The translations under genes were made by a program, and so were the position numbers. 64,000 nucleotides of DNA. It comes from Deltaproteobacteria bacterium (GTDB taxonomy: Bacteria; Myxococcota_A; UBA9042; PHBI01). Shown here one piece after another: positions 48,001-57,900 of the stretch. Where the stretch lies: assembly GCA_020632715.1 (NCBI GenBank), contig JACKFA010000001.1:868001-932000 (forward strand), given 5' to 3'. The notes under the pieces were generated by a model. It was not told the DNA's origin, made no database searches, and worked only from the letters and a program-made list of their open reading frames with translations. How positions within the stretch are numbered: position 1 is the stretch's first letter; the number at the start of each line of letters is the position of its first letter.

Positions 48001-49570
48001 CACGATCGACACCTGCGTCCCCGACTGCGACGGCCGCAGCTGCGGCGACGACGGCTGCGGCGGCCAGTGCGGCGGCGGCTGCGACGCCGAGAGCTGCGTC
48101 GAGGACGTCTCCTGCCTGCCCTTCCCCGACGTCTGCGCGCGCACGAGCGCCTGCGAGAGCATCCGCGGCGACACCTGCGAGCAGGCCTTCGAGGTCGGCG
48201 CCCTGCCGTACCAGGACAGCCGCAACACGGCCGACTTCGAGAGCGACTACGGCTTCGGCGCCGGCTGGTGCCCGGGGAACGGCGGGACCTGGGGCTTCGC
48301 GGCGGCCGACGTCGCCTACCGCTTCGCCCCCGAGCACGACGGCCTCTACCACTTCCAGCTCGACACGGGGAACCCGGTGTTCGACGCGTCGCTCTACCTC
48401 GTGCGCGACTGCGCCGACATCCGCGGGACCTGCGTCGCCGCGGACGAGCGCGACAAGAACGAGAGCATCTGGCAGCGCCTCGACGGGGGTGACGCGGTCT
48501 ACGTCATCGTCGACGGCTGGAACAACTCGGCGCCCCAGACCGGGAAGTACGGCCTCTCGATCTCCGAGTGCGTGCCGTCCTGCGACGGCCGCGTGTGCGG
48601 CGGCGACGGCTGCAACGGCAGCTGCGGCGGCTGCGGGGCGCTCGAGTCGTGCTCGGGCGGGCAGTGCGTGCCGGCGTTCGGCATCGACTGCGCGCACGCG
48701 CGCGGCGTCGGCGACCTCCCGTGGAAGCAGACGGCGAGCACGGCGAGCTTCTCGAACCGGAGCACGAACGCGTGCGGCGACGAGGCCTCGGGCGACCTCG
48801 CCAACGACGTGAGCTACGGGTTCCGCGCCCCGCACGACGGGAGCTTCACGTTCCACGTGAGCGCGGGCTTCCCGGCGCAGCTCTACGTGACGAGCGCGTG
48901 CGAGGCGGCGCCGACGAGCTGCCTCGCGAGCGGGGGCGCGACCGCGGTCGTCGACCTCCGCGAGGACGACGTCGTCTACGTGATCGTGGACGGCGCGGGC
49001 CACGGGAGCGACGCCGGGAGCTTCACCCTCGAGGTGTCCGAGACCTGCGTGCCCGCGTGCGACGGGAAGGCCTGCGGGGGCGACGGCTGCGGCGGGACCT
49101 GCGGCGCCTGCGCGGCGCCGGCGGACGTGTGCATCGACGACGCGTGCGTCGATCCCACGAGCCTCGCCGGGAACACCTGCGCGAACCCGTACGTCGTCGG
49201 CGCGCTCCCGTTCATGGGGGCGGGGGACACGCGGCGCGCGCTGAACCACTACGCGGTCGCGGACGACGCCTGCCCGGGGTTCGTGCGGAAGGGCGAGGGG
49301 TCGGCGGACGAGGCGTGGCGCTTCGAGGCGCCCGCGGCCGGGCGCTACCGGGTGACGCTCGCGCCGAGCGGCTGGGACGCGATCCTCTACGCCGTGACCG
49401 ACTGCGACGACATCGGCCAGACCTGCCTCGCCGGCGACGACGGGCAGCTCGGGGAGGTCGTGGAGCTCGATCTGGCGGCGGGCGCGATCGTGATGCTCGT
49501 GGTCGACGGGGAGGACAACTGGCGCGACGACGCCGGCGCGTACACGATCACCGTGGAGGCCGCGCCGTGA
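45050..49570 (+). CDS. large lipoprotein: alpha/beta-hydrolase domain plus Cys-rich and PPC-like repeats
   Basis: A 1506-aa protein with a lipoprotein signal (VALSLAVAAC), then an Asp/Ala/Thr linker. Residues about 70-680 form an alpha/beta-hydrolase-like domain: WPVILYAHGTTGDYQ (oxyanion His-Gly), the nucleophile elbow FFFGHSHGGLSG with Ser476, and a late His in QYQGGSHFVAL. The rest alternates jelly-roll-like segments of about 110-130 aa (each ending near VYVIVDG) with short cysteine modules of the form CxxxCDGRxCGGDGCGGxCGxC. Probable cell-surface esterase/lipase-like enzyme with adhesive or stabilising repeats. It lies 144 bp after the transport genes on the same strand, so a link to the lipid cluster is possible but unproven. 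Confidence 0.8.
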   Translation: MRIRLRLLPAVALSLAVAACSTDDGATTPKDTATAADADAAGPDGDTGDDAADTAEPADTFDPSPGLGVDYTATPPGATPRFDLAATDWMSVGWPSDRYRGADGHVDLENIRSDASPPLLDDYLALGEEALDGWGLNGGLYIGFDGPLDAATLPAPEASRDALSPLQLVNVSAGTARYGERLPLQFRFYTQGDDPYYQPNTLATHQVEGFPLAEGATYCLVVTRAVKDAAGNYLQAAPGFLDALADTPWLADFRAWLRESPLRPEDVATASCFTTHHPTAELRAVSDWIDANEPPELSEIFEPSAWNEFQGLYLAPNFQAGAKPYTSDGDIRFDAGGDPIVQEQETLRFLMLVPRDHAMPAVGWPVILYAHGTTGDYQSCRGDVADMVADGFVAICIDQPLHGIRGPGLNDNELEVFSFNFVNPKAGRSNFRQAAIDTLTLSRMVVAGRFDLDATETTVGEPVELDPDRVFFFGHSHGGLSGALAFAVDTRVKGGVLSGAAGVLIETILRRKDPADFAALVGGLLGVTPEDLDSFHPMLSLVQMLVDATDPINYAPYWVKNPPPGGAKDMFVSEGTEDAASPSVGTDAMTAAAGLPQIEPIAKVSPAHVLHGIAPLRTPVARDVDTPDGPRTAAMRQYQGGSHFVALSDPAAKSLVRGFFRSLRDGAPVISDGPATIPGVSLVPGAACASAAAIPGDAVPVDVLGNTSLSPAALATTGGACGVAGGPGRELVYGFTPQVAGTYRFQLILPPAIDRNTPRYGPNLVYVTRACDMGQCLALGSGGLVDVALDANTAYDVVVDGATWLDKGPFTLRVTALCEQRDCDGRECGSWGCGSCGTCDAGSVCNADGRCEERPAGDTCDDVIPITSVPAAIAGTTVGFLSDFTLEDSDCTDAPYRLGASSSDVFYRFAPPAAGVYSVKLGPDFDGLLVAASDCSDVHDTCRAASRVVGADEALHVTLGPGESVDLIVDGAFNNSNQRGAYTLTIDTCVPDCDGRSCGDDGCGGQCGGGCDAESCVEDVSCLPFPDVCARTSACESIRGDTCEQAFEVGALPYQDSRNTADFESDYGFGAGWCPGNGGTWGFAAADVAYRFAPEHDGLYHFQLDTGNPVFDASLYLVRDCADIRGTCVAADERDKNESIWQRLDGGDAVYVIVDGWNNSAPQTGKYGLSISECVPSCDGRVCGGDGCNGSCGGCGALESCSGGQCVPAFGIDCAHARGVGDLPWKQTASTASFSNRSTNACGDEASGDLANDVSYGFRAPHDGSFTFHVSAGFPAQLYVTSACEAAPTSCLASGGATAVVDLREDDVVYVIVDGAGHGSDAGSFTLEVSETCVPACDGKACGGDGCGGTCGACAAPADVCIDDACVDPTSLAGNTCANPYVVGALPFMGAGDTRRALNHYAVADDACPGFVRKGEGSADEAWRFEAPAAGRYRVTLAPSGWDAILYAVTDCDDIGQTCLAGDDGQLGEVVELDLAAGAIVMLVVDGEDNWRDDAGAYTITVEAAP

Positions 49571-49683
49571 CGGGCGGCCCGCGCGCGACGACGTTGACGC
49601 GAGCGTGATCGTGACGCGCCGATGACGCGCGAGGGGCCGCTTTTCTTGACCCGAGGGGCCGGGCGCGTTTGATCGTTCCTTCG

Positions 49684-51564
49684 ATGGCTCGTGAGATCCC
49701 CATCCGCCGCGCGCTGCTCGGCGCCGCCACGATGACGCTGCTCCTCGCCGGCTGCATCGAGGCCGGGCGCGGCCCGGCCGTCGAGACGGATACGCTCGCG
49801 ACGACGTGCACGAGCGACGGGATCTGCGACGACGGCAACGCCTGCACGGACGACCGCTGCGAGGGCGGGACGTGCGTCAGGACGCCGGTGTCCGCGGGGG
49901 CGCCGTGCGTGTCGGGGGCGGCGAGCGAGGCGTGCGTCGCGGGCTCGTGGCACGCGCCCGACGCCTGCAACGACGTCGGCGAGTGCGTCGACGGGGGGGC
50001 GACCGAGTGCACCACGGCGACGGCGCTCGGGCCGTGCGAGCTCGCGACCTGCGATCCCACGGGCGGCTGCGGCGTGGAGCTCCGGCCGGCGGGGGCGCGC
50101 TGCGTCGCGGAGGACGGCCAGAGCGACGCCTGCGACGGGTCGACCACCTACTATCGCGAGGACACCTGCGACAAGCACGGGGTGTGCGTCGAGGGCGGCG
50201 TCGAGGAGTGCCTGACCGGGGAGTGCGCGAGCTCGACGTGCGAGGTGGGGGTCGGCTGCTCGGTCTTGTCGAAGGCGGAGGACGGGACCGCCTGCCACGA
50301 CGGCTACTCGAAGATGTGCATCGACGACGCCTACCACGCGGCGGACCTGTGCCGCGCCGGCGCGTGCGTGAACGGCGCCGTGACGCCGTGCGAGGACACG
50401 TTCTGCAACATCGGCTCGTGCGGCGCGGTCGGGTGCGTGTCGACCCCGATCGGCATCCACGCGGACGTGACCGGGACCTGGTCGGTCGTGGCGCTCCGGC
50501 AGGAGGCCGAGCGGCTCGTGCTCCTGCGCGGTGGCGTCGCGATCGACGAGACGCAGTGGCAGCGCGTGGGCGCCATCGAGGCGAGCGGCGTCACGGGCGG
50601 CTGGGCGAACGACGGGCCGTACTGCGTGTCGGCGACGGGGGCGCTCCAGCTCTCGATCGGCGCGACGGCGACGAGCGACGTGACGCAGGCGCCCGCGACG
50701 GAGGTGTCCGGGCAGGTCTCGGCCGACGGGCGCGTGTTCGCGGCGACGAGCCAGGGCGACCGCCCGGCGCTGGTCGTGGGCGTCAAGCGCGGCGCGATCG
50801 CGGTGCCGCGGCTCGCCGATCAGTGGCGCCTCGTCGGGGTCGTGAAGGGGCAGAACACCGCGACCGTCGGCTTCTCCGGCTGGGTGACCCTCCGCGAGGC
50901 CGGCTGCATCAGCGCCTTCCACCTGACGCGCTCCGACGGCTTGTCCGCCGAGAGCGCGACGTTCGTCGCCGGCGACTGCCTGACGGTGCTCCCGACCGAT
51001 GGGCGCGCGACCCTCGCCTTCACGAAGCCCTACCCCGACTACCTGCCGGCCGACAGCTGGGTCGGGCAGATGTCCGACGACCAGCGGCTCGTCGTGCTGA
51101 CGCCCACCGCGAAGGACACCGGGCTCCCGCTCGCGGGCCTGATGGTGCTCGTCCGCGAGACCCCGTCGGTCGGGACCGAGGCGCTCGACGGCGACTACGC
51201 CCTGTCGGCGTTCGGCGTGGACGCCGAGCTCTCGACGACCTCCGCCGCGGGGATGCTCGCCTACGCCGGTCAGGACGGGCACGTGACCATCGCGACCCTC
51301 GAGGACAGCGCCGGGCGCGAGCTCATCGCGGGTGGCACGCCGAGCGACGTGTTCGACTTCTCGACGCCAGCGGTCGACGGGTCCTGGGGGATGCTGCGGC
51401 AGACGGTCACCGGCACGAGCTCCCTCGACTGGAACGGGCAGGCCGGGCCGCTCGGCGCGGACGGGAAGCTCGGGCTCGCGGTCGTCTACGACGCGGGCCT
51501 CGAGGCGACCTTCGAGGCGAAGCCGGCCCGCGCCTGGATAGGCTTCCTCATCCGCCGCGACTGA
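49684..51564 (+). CDS. Cys-rich lipoprotein of unknown function
   Basis: A 626-aa protein. ATG 49684 directly precedes a signal with an ideal lipobox (TMTLLLAGC). Residues about 40-255 are Cys-rich, with one CDDGNACTDDRC motif like those of the 23527-27861 lipoprotein and several CxxxGxCVxG-type segments. The C-terminal 370 residues are beta-rich with few cysteines and show internal similarity (GTWSVVAL, QWRLVGVV, GDYALSAF and GSWGML as repeat starts), suggesting four related beta modules. No enzymatic motif. Expected at the outer membrane surface or periplasm. Confidence 0.75.
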   Translation: MAREIPIRRALLGAATMTLLLAGCIEAGRGPAVETDTLATTCTSDGICDDGNACTDDRCEGGTCVRTPVSAGAPCVSGAASEACVAGSWHAPDACNDVGECVDGGATECTTATALGPCELATCDPTGGCGVELRPAGARCVAEDGQSDACDGSTTYYREDTCDKHGVCVEGGVEECLTGECASSTCEVGVGCSVLSKAEDGTACHDGYSKMCIDDAYHAADLCRAGACVNGAVTPCEDTFCNIGSCGAVGCVSTPIGIHADVTGTWSVVALRQEAERLVLLRGGVAIDETQWQRVGAIEASGVTGGWANDGPYCVSATGALQLSIGATATSDVTQAPATEVSGQVSADGRVFAATSQGDRPALVVGVKRGAIAVPRLADQWRLVGVVKGQNTATVGFSGWVTLREAGCISAFHLTRSDGLSAESATFVAGDCLTVLPTDGRATLAFTKPYPDYLPADSWVGQMSDDQRLVVLTPTAKDTGLPLAGLMVLVRETPSVGTEALDGDYALSAFGVDAELSTTSAAGMLAYAGQDGHVTIATLEDSAGRELIAGGTPSDVFDFSTPAVDGSWGMLRQTVTGTSSLDWNGQAGPLGADGKLGLAVVYDAGLEATFEAKPARAWIGFLIRRD

Positions 51565-51624
51565 CCGCCGAACACGCGCCGCGAGGCGCGCGACGTCGGC
51601 CCGGACCGTGCTACGGTGGGCGGG

Positions 51625-54600
51625 ATGCCGTCGCCGCCCCCCTCCCCCGCCGACACGCCGCCCGCCGCTCCCGACGCCCGCCTCGGCGTGGGCGAGAGCG
51701 GCGAGGCGCGGCTCGCGGAGGCCCGCGCCTGGCTGCGCGCGCGCCCGCGCGGTGAGCCCGCGCTCGTCGTCGGCGCGTCGCGGCACGCCGCCGTGGCGCT
51801 CCTCCGGGACGCCCTCGGCGACGGCGCCACCTTCGGCAAGGTCGGCACGACCCTCGGGCAGCTCGCCCGCGAGCTCGCCCTCCCCGGCCTCGCCGAGAGC
51901 GCGCTCGCCCCGCTCTCGCCGATGTCCCGCGAGGCCATCTGCGCCCGCGCCGTCCACGACCTCCGCGAGGCGCAGAAGCTCGGCCGCCTCGAGGCCGTCG
52001 CCTCGCGGCCCGGCCTCGCCGCCGCCCTCGCCCGCACCTTCGCCGAGCTCCGCCTCGGCGGCGTCTCACCCCACGCCCTCGACCGCCACGCCCCCGACGT
52101 CGCGCGCCTCTTCCGCCGCTACCTCGATCTCCTCGACGAGCGCGGCCTCGTCGACGACGCCGACGTCCTCCGCGACGCCGCGAAGCGCGCCCGGGCCGGC
52201 GACGCCCCGCTGCCCGTCGGCGCGCCGCTCATCCTCCTCGACGTCCCCCTCGACGGGCCGCTCACCGCCGACCTCGCCCGCGCCCTCGTCGCCCGCGCCC
52301 CCGCGACCCTCGCGCTCGTCCCCGCCGGCGACGCGCGCGCCATCGCCGCGCTGAGCCTCGCCATCCCGACGGTCGCGCCGCTCCCGCCGCCCCCGAGCAC
52401 CCCGCCGGCCCTCGCCCGCCTCCAGGCCGAGCTCTTCTCGAGCGCCACAGACACCGTCGCGGGGAAACCACCGCCCGACGACGGCGCCCTCGTCGTGCTC
52501 TCCGCCCCCGGCGAGAGCCGCGAGTGCGTCGCCATCGCGCGCGGCCTCATCGCCGAGGCCGCCGCCGGCACGCCCTGGGAGCGCATGGCCGTGCTCCTGC
52601 GCTCCCCCGAGGCCTACCGCGCGCCGCTCGTCGAGGCGCTCCGGCGCGCCGCCATCCCCGCCTTCTACGCGCGCGGGCTCGCCGCCCCCGAGCCCGCCGG
52701 CCGCGCGCTCCTCGCCCTCCTCGCCTGCGCCGCCGACGGCCTCGCATCTCGCCACTTCGCCGAGTACCTCTCCCTCGGCGAGGTGCCGCGCCCCGACGCC
52801 TCGGGCGCCCCACCCGGCGCGGACGCCGGCGCGGACGCCGTCCCCTTCGTGCCGCCCGCCGACGCCGAGAGCGCGCCGCCGGTCGCCGAGGAGCCGCCCC
52901 CGCCGACCCCCGAGGAGACGTCCGGCGCCGTGGTCGACGGTCAGCTCCGCTCGCCGCGCCGCTGGGAGCGCCTCCTCCGCGACGCCGCGGTCATCGGCGG
53001 CCTCGACCGCTGGCGCGCCCGCCTCGACGCCCTCGAGGGCGAGCTCGCCGCCGAGCGCGACGTGCGCAGGAGGGACGACGCCGACGACCCGCGCGCGAGC
53101 CGCATCCAGCGCGACATCGACGAGATCGCCGGCCTCCGCGCGTTCGCCCTGCCGCTCCTCGAGGCCCTCGCCGAGCTCCCGCGCCGCGCCATCTGGGGCG
53201 ACTGGCTGCGCGCGCTGAGGCGCGTCGTCGCGATGGCCATCCGCACCCGCGAGCCCGTCGCCCGCGCCCTCGCCGACCTCGATCCCCTCTCGCTCGTCGG
53301 CCCCGTCGGCCTCGACGAGGTGCGCCTCGTCCTCGCCCGCCACCTCGGCACGCGCCGCGAGCCCGCGACGGGCGGCGGCGGCGGCGCGGTCTTCGTCGGC
53401 GGCGTCGACGACGCGCGCGGGCGCGCCTTCGACAAGGTCTGGATCCCCGGCCTCCACGAGCGCTCCTTCCCGCAGAAGATCGTCGAGGACCCGCTCCTCC
53501 TCGACGCCGTGCGCCACGCCATCGATCCCGACGGCGCCCGCCTCCCGCGGAGCGTCGATCGCGCCGCCGACGAGCGCCTCCGCCTGCGCCTCGCCGTCGG
53601 CGCCGCGCGCGACGGCGTCGTCGCCTCCTGGGCCCGCGTCGACGCCGACAAGGCGCGCCCGCGCGTGCCGTCGTTCTACGGACTCGAGCTCCTGCGCCCG
53701 CTCCTCGGGCGCCTCCCCGGCTTCGAGGAGCTCATGCGCCGCGCCGAGGAGACCGAGCGCGCGACGCTCGGCGGCGGCGCCCCCGGCCACGGCCCGAGCG
53801 ACCCGCGGCGCGCCATCGACGGCGCCGAGCTCGACCTCGCCATCGTCCAGCGCACCCTCGCCGGCGAGGGCGAGCGCGGCGCGCTCCGCTACCTCCTCGA
53901 CACGAACGCGCACCTCGCCCGCGCCCTCCGCTTCCGCGCGCGGCGCCACCAGCTCAGGAAGCTCACCGGCGCCGACGGCCTCGTCCTCGAGCCCGGCCCG
54001 GGCCCGGCGCGCGACGCCCTCGCCCGCCACCAGCTCGCGGCGCGCGCGTTCTCCCCGACCGCGCTCCAGCACTTCGCCGACTGCCCCTACCGCTTCTACC
54101 TCCAGGCGATCGTCGGCCTGCGACCGGTCGAGGATCCCGTCGCCATCGAGCGCCTCGACCCGATGCACCGCGGGAAGCTCGTCCACGCCGTGCAGTACGA
54201 GCTCATGACGCGCGCGCGCGCCGCGGGCCAGGACCTCACCGACCGCGCGGCGCTCGCGGCCGAGCTCGACGCCCTCATCGACGAGGTCGCGGCGAGCTAC
54301 GAGGCGAAGCTCGCGCCCGCCATCCCGAGCGTCTGGGCCGACGAGCTCGAGCGCGTCCGCGCCGACCTCCGCGGCTGGCTCACGCGCCTCCTCGCCGACC
54401 GCGGCTGGGCCCCGTGGCGCTTCGAGCTCGGCTTCGGCCTGCCCGTGCGCGAGGGGATGGACCCCGAGAGCGTCACGGAGCCGGTCGCCCTCGCGTGCGG
54501 GCTCCGCCTCCGCGGCGCCATCGACCTCGTCGAGCGCGCGGCACCGCCGCCCGGGAGCGACCCCGCCGACCCGCCGCCCGAGCGCCTCCGCGCGACCGAC

Positions 54601-54999
54601 TACAAGACGGGCCGCGCGCGCGGGCGCGAGGGCATGGTCATCGACGGCGGGCGCCTCCTCCAGCCCGTCCTCTACGCGCTCGTCCTCGAGGCGCTGACGC
54701 CGGGCGCCGCGGTCGACGGCGGGCGCCTCTTCTACTGCACGGCGAAGGAGGACTTTCACATCCGCGCCATCCCGCTCGACGCGGCCGCCCGCGAGGGCGC
54801 GCAGCTCGTCGCGGACGCCGTCGACGACGCGCTCTCGCGCGGCTCGCTGCCGGCGCTGCCGCGGCGCGGCCAGGGGCGCGGCTCCTGGGCCTGCGACCAC
54901 TGCGACTACCGCGCGGTGTGCGGCCCCGACGAGGGCGCGCGCGCGAGCCGGAAGGGCCCGTTCCCGGCCGCGCTGAAGAAGCTCCGGGAGGCCCCGTGA
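51625..54999 (+). CDS. addB: AddB-like PD-(D/E)XK nuclease / inactivated helicase subunit
   Basis: A 1124-aa protein. The N-terminal two thirds are UvrD-fold-like but lack a Walker A motif, as in AddB. The C-terminus holds the nuclease: LQHFADCPYRFYL, GAIDLVER and ATDYKTGRA (D...D-Y-K catalytic core), with the cysteines of CDHCDYRAVC completing the C...CxxCxxxxxC iron-sulfur cluster pattern typical of AddB. It works with AddA in processing double-strand breaks for RecA. ATG 51625 is chosen; an in-frame GTG lies at 51616. Its stop overlaps the AddA start (GTGA). Confidence 0.85.
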   Translation: MPSPPPSPADTPPAAPDARLGVGESGEARLAEARAWLRARPRGEPALVVGASRHAAVALLRDALGDGATFGKVGTTLGQLARELALPGLAESALAPLSPMSREAICARAVHDLREAQKLGRLEAVASRPGLAAALARTFAELRLGGVSPHALDRHAPDVARLFRRYLDLLDERGLVDDADVLRDAAKRARAGDAPLPVGAPLILLDVPLDGPLTADLARALVARAPATLALVPAGDARAIAALSLAIPTVAPLPPPPSTPPALARLQAELFSSATDTVAGKPPPDDGALVVLSAPGESRECVAIARGLIAEAAAGTPWERMAVLLRSPEAYRAPLVEALRRAAIPAFYARGLAAPEPAGRALLALLACAADGLASRHFAEYLSLGEVPRPDASGAPPGADAGADAVPFVPPADAESAPPVAEEPPPPTPEETSGAVVDGQLRSPRRWERLLRDAAVIGGLDRWRARLDALEGELAAERDVRRRDDADDPRASRIQRDIDEIAGLRAFALPLLEALAELPRRAIWGDWLRALRRVVAMAIRTREPVARALADLDPLSLVGPVGLDEVRLVLARHLGTRREPATGGGGGAVFVGGVDDARGRAFDKVWIPGLHERSFPQKIVEDPLLLDAVRHAIDPDGARLPRSVDRAADERLRLRLAVGAARDGVVASWARVDADKARPRVPSFYGLELLRPLLGRLPGFEELMRRAEETERATLGGGAPGHGPSDPRRAIDGAELDLAIVQRTLAGEGERGALRYLLDTNAHLARALRFRARRHQLRKLTGADGLVLEPGPGPARDALARHQLAARAFSPTALQHFADCPYRFYLQAIVGLRPVEDPVAIERLDPMHRGKLVHAVQYELMTRARAAGQDLTDRAALAAELDALIDEVAASYEAKLAPAIPSVWADELERVRADLRGWLTRLLADRGWAPWRFELGFGLPVREGMDPESVTEPVALACGLRLRGAIDLVERAAPPPGSDPADPPPERLRATDYKTGRARGREGMVIDGGRLLQPVLYALVLEALTPGAAVDGGRLFYCTAKEDFHIRAIPLDAAAREGAQLVADAVDDALSRGSLPALPRRGQGRGSWACDHCDYRAVCGPDEGARASRKGPFPAALKKLREAP

Positions 55000-57900
55000 C
55001 CGACGCCGTCGAGCCCACCGGGGCGCCCGCCGACGCCCCCCCGCTCGTGGACGCCGCCGAGCGCGAGCAGATCCTCACGGACCTCGATCGCAGCTTCGTC
55101 GTCGAGGCCTCCGCCGGCACCGGGAAGACGACGGCCCTCGTCGGCCGCATCGTGGCCCTCCTCGAGAGCGGCCGCGGCACGCTCGACCGGCTCGTGGCCG
55201 TCACGTTCACCAACAAGGCCGCGGGCGAGATGAAGCTCCGCCTGCGCGCCGGCGTGGAGAAGGCGCGCCAGAAGGCCACGGGCGACGCGCGGCGGCGGCT
55301 CGACCGCGCGCTCTCCGAGCTCGAGACGGCGCGCATCAGCACCATCGACTCCCTCTGCGCCGATCTCCTGCGCGAGCGCCCCGTCGAGGCCGCGGTCGAC
55401 CCCGACTTCGACGTCCACGGCGACGCCGCCGCCGCCTCCCTCTTCGAGCAGGCCTTCGCCGGCTGGTACCGCGACGCCGTCGCCGACCTGCCCGCCCACC
55501 CCGGCGTCCGGCGCGTCCTCGCCGGCGTCGGCGGCCGCGGCGCGCCGCCCCGCGACGTGCTCCACCGGGCCGCCCGCGACCTCGTCGGGCGCCGCGACTG
55601 GACCGCCCCCTGGTCGCGCCCCGTCTTCGACCGTGACGCCCGCGCGCTGGCGCTCCTCGCGCCCATCCGCGCGCTCGCCGAGGCCGGCCGCCGCGGCCCG
55701 CGCTTCGACCCGCTCACGCAGTCGCTCGAGCCCTTCGCGGCGCTCGTCCACGACGTCGAGCGCGACGAGGCGATCCGCGGCGCCATCGACGTCGACGCCC
55801 TCGAGGCCCGCCTCCACGACCTCGCCCGCCGCCCCGATTGGCGCTTCAAGCGCGGTCGCGGGAAGCAGTACGGAGGTGACGCCCGGGCCGATGTCCTCGC
55901 CGCCCTCGACGCCGCCCGCGCCGACCTCGCCGCCTTCGCCGCCGACGCCCAGGCCGACCTCGCGGCCGACCTCCAGCGCGAGCTCGCGCCGGTCGGGCGC
56001 CGCTACGAGCGCGCGAAGGAGGCGGCCGGCGTCGTCGACTTCCTCGACCTCCTGCTCCGGACGCGGCGCCTCCTCGTGCACGACGCGGGCGTCCGCCACG
56101 ACCTCCAGCGCCGCTTCGACCACGTCCTCATCGACGAGTTCCAGGACACGAGCCCGCTCCAGGCCGAGATCCTGCTACTCCTCGCCGCGGCCGACCCCGC
56201 AGAGACCGACTGGCGGCAGGTCCGCCCGGTGCCCGGGAAGCTCTTCATCGTGGGCGACCCGAAGCAGTCGATCTACCGCTTCCGGCGCGCCGACGTCGGC
56301 ATCTACGAGCGCGTGAAGGCGCAGCTCGTCGCGAGCGGGGCGGCGTTCGTGCGCCTCCGCGCCTGCTTCCGCTGCGTGCCGGGGCTCACGACCGCGGTGA
56401 ACGCGGCGTTCTCGGCCGCCATGGCGCCGAAGGACGGCTCGAAGCAGGCGACCTACGCCCCGCTCGAGCCCGTGCGCGCGGACACCGCCGCCCACCCCGC
56501 GGTCATCGCGCTCCCCGTCCCGGCGCCGTTCTCGAGGTACGGCTACGTCGCGAACGACGCCATCGAGGACTCCTACCCGCAGGCGGTCGGCGCCTTCGTC
56601 GCGTGGCTCGTCGGCGAGAGCGGGTGGACCGTCGACGAGACCGACGACCACGGCGTCGTCGGCCCCGTGCCCATCGCGCCGCGCCACGTCTGCCTCCTCT
56701 TCCGCCGGATGGCCAAGAGCTACGGCGCCCCCGAGCAGCGCGACGTCGCCGCCGCCTACGCGGCCGAGCTCGACGCGCGCGGCGTCCCGCACGTGCTCGC
56801 CTCGGGGCACGCCTTCCACCGGCGCGGCGAGGTGCAGGCCCTCGTCACGGCGCTCACCGCCATCGAGTGGCCGGACGACGAGCTCGCCGTCTACGCGACC
56901 CTCCGCGGGCCGCTCTTCGGCGTGGAGGACGCCGACCTCCTCGTCTACCGGGCGCGGCGCGGGCGCCTCTCGCCGGTCGCGGCGCGGCGGCGGGCGCGGG
57001 CGGCGGCGCGCGGCGAGGCCCGCCCGGACGACGCGCCGGACGCCGACCCCGCCGTCGCGGCGACGCTCGCGATGGTCGACGCCGCCCTCACCGTGCTCGG
57101 CGACCTCCACCACCCGCGGAACCGCCGCCCCATGGCGGACACGGTGACCGCGCTCCTCGACGCGACGCGCGCGCACGCCGGCCTCCTCCTCTGGGACGCC
57201 GGCCACCAGACCCTCGGCAACGTGCTCCGCGTCGTGGAGCTCGCGCGCCGCTTCGAGGCGGGCGGCGGCGCCTCCTTCCGCGCCTTCGTGCTCGACCTCG
57301 CCGCGCGCGCGGACGACGGCGACACCGAGGAGACCGTGCTCGAGGACGGCGTCGACGGCGTTCGCCTCATGACCGCGCACAAGGCGAAGGGGCTCGAGTT
57401 CCCGGTGGTCGTCCTGTGCGACCCGACCGCGAAGCCCACGCGCCAGACGGCCTCCGATCACGTCGACCCCGAGGCCGGCCTGTGGGCGTTCGAGCTCGCG
57501 GGGTGCGCCCCCGTGGAGCTCGTGCAGCACGGCGCCGAGGCCCTCGCGCGCGACGCCGAGGAGGCCGTGCGCCTCGCCTACGTCGCGGCGACGCGCGCCC
57601 GCGATCTGCTCGTCGTGCCCGCCGTCGCCGACGACCCGCGGCCGAGCTGGGTGGAGGCGCTATACCCGGCGGTCTACCCCGCGCCGGACACGGCGCCCGA
57701 GGCGCCCCCGGCCGGCTGCCCGCCGTTCGGCCCCGACACGGTGACCGCGCGCCCGGGGCGCGCGCTCGACATGGCGTCCCACGCGCTGCGCCCTGGCGTC
57801 TGGCGCCCGCGCGCCGGCGATCACGCCGTCCTCTGGTGGGATCCGAGCGCGACGCCCCTCGAGGTCGAGCCGGCGTCGGTCGGCCGCGAGCGCGCGGAGC

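Noticed and set aside
45017..49249. Minus-strand open frame of about 1400 codons
   Set aside because: It lies fully opposite the hydrolase lipoprotein, with Val/Arg/Ala-rich shadow composition.
49646..49674. TTGACC with TTGATC 17 bp downstream, just before the 49684 gene
   Set aside because: The -10 match is poor and a start would lie almost on the initiation codon; not called.
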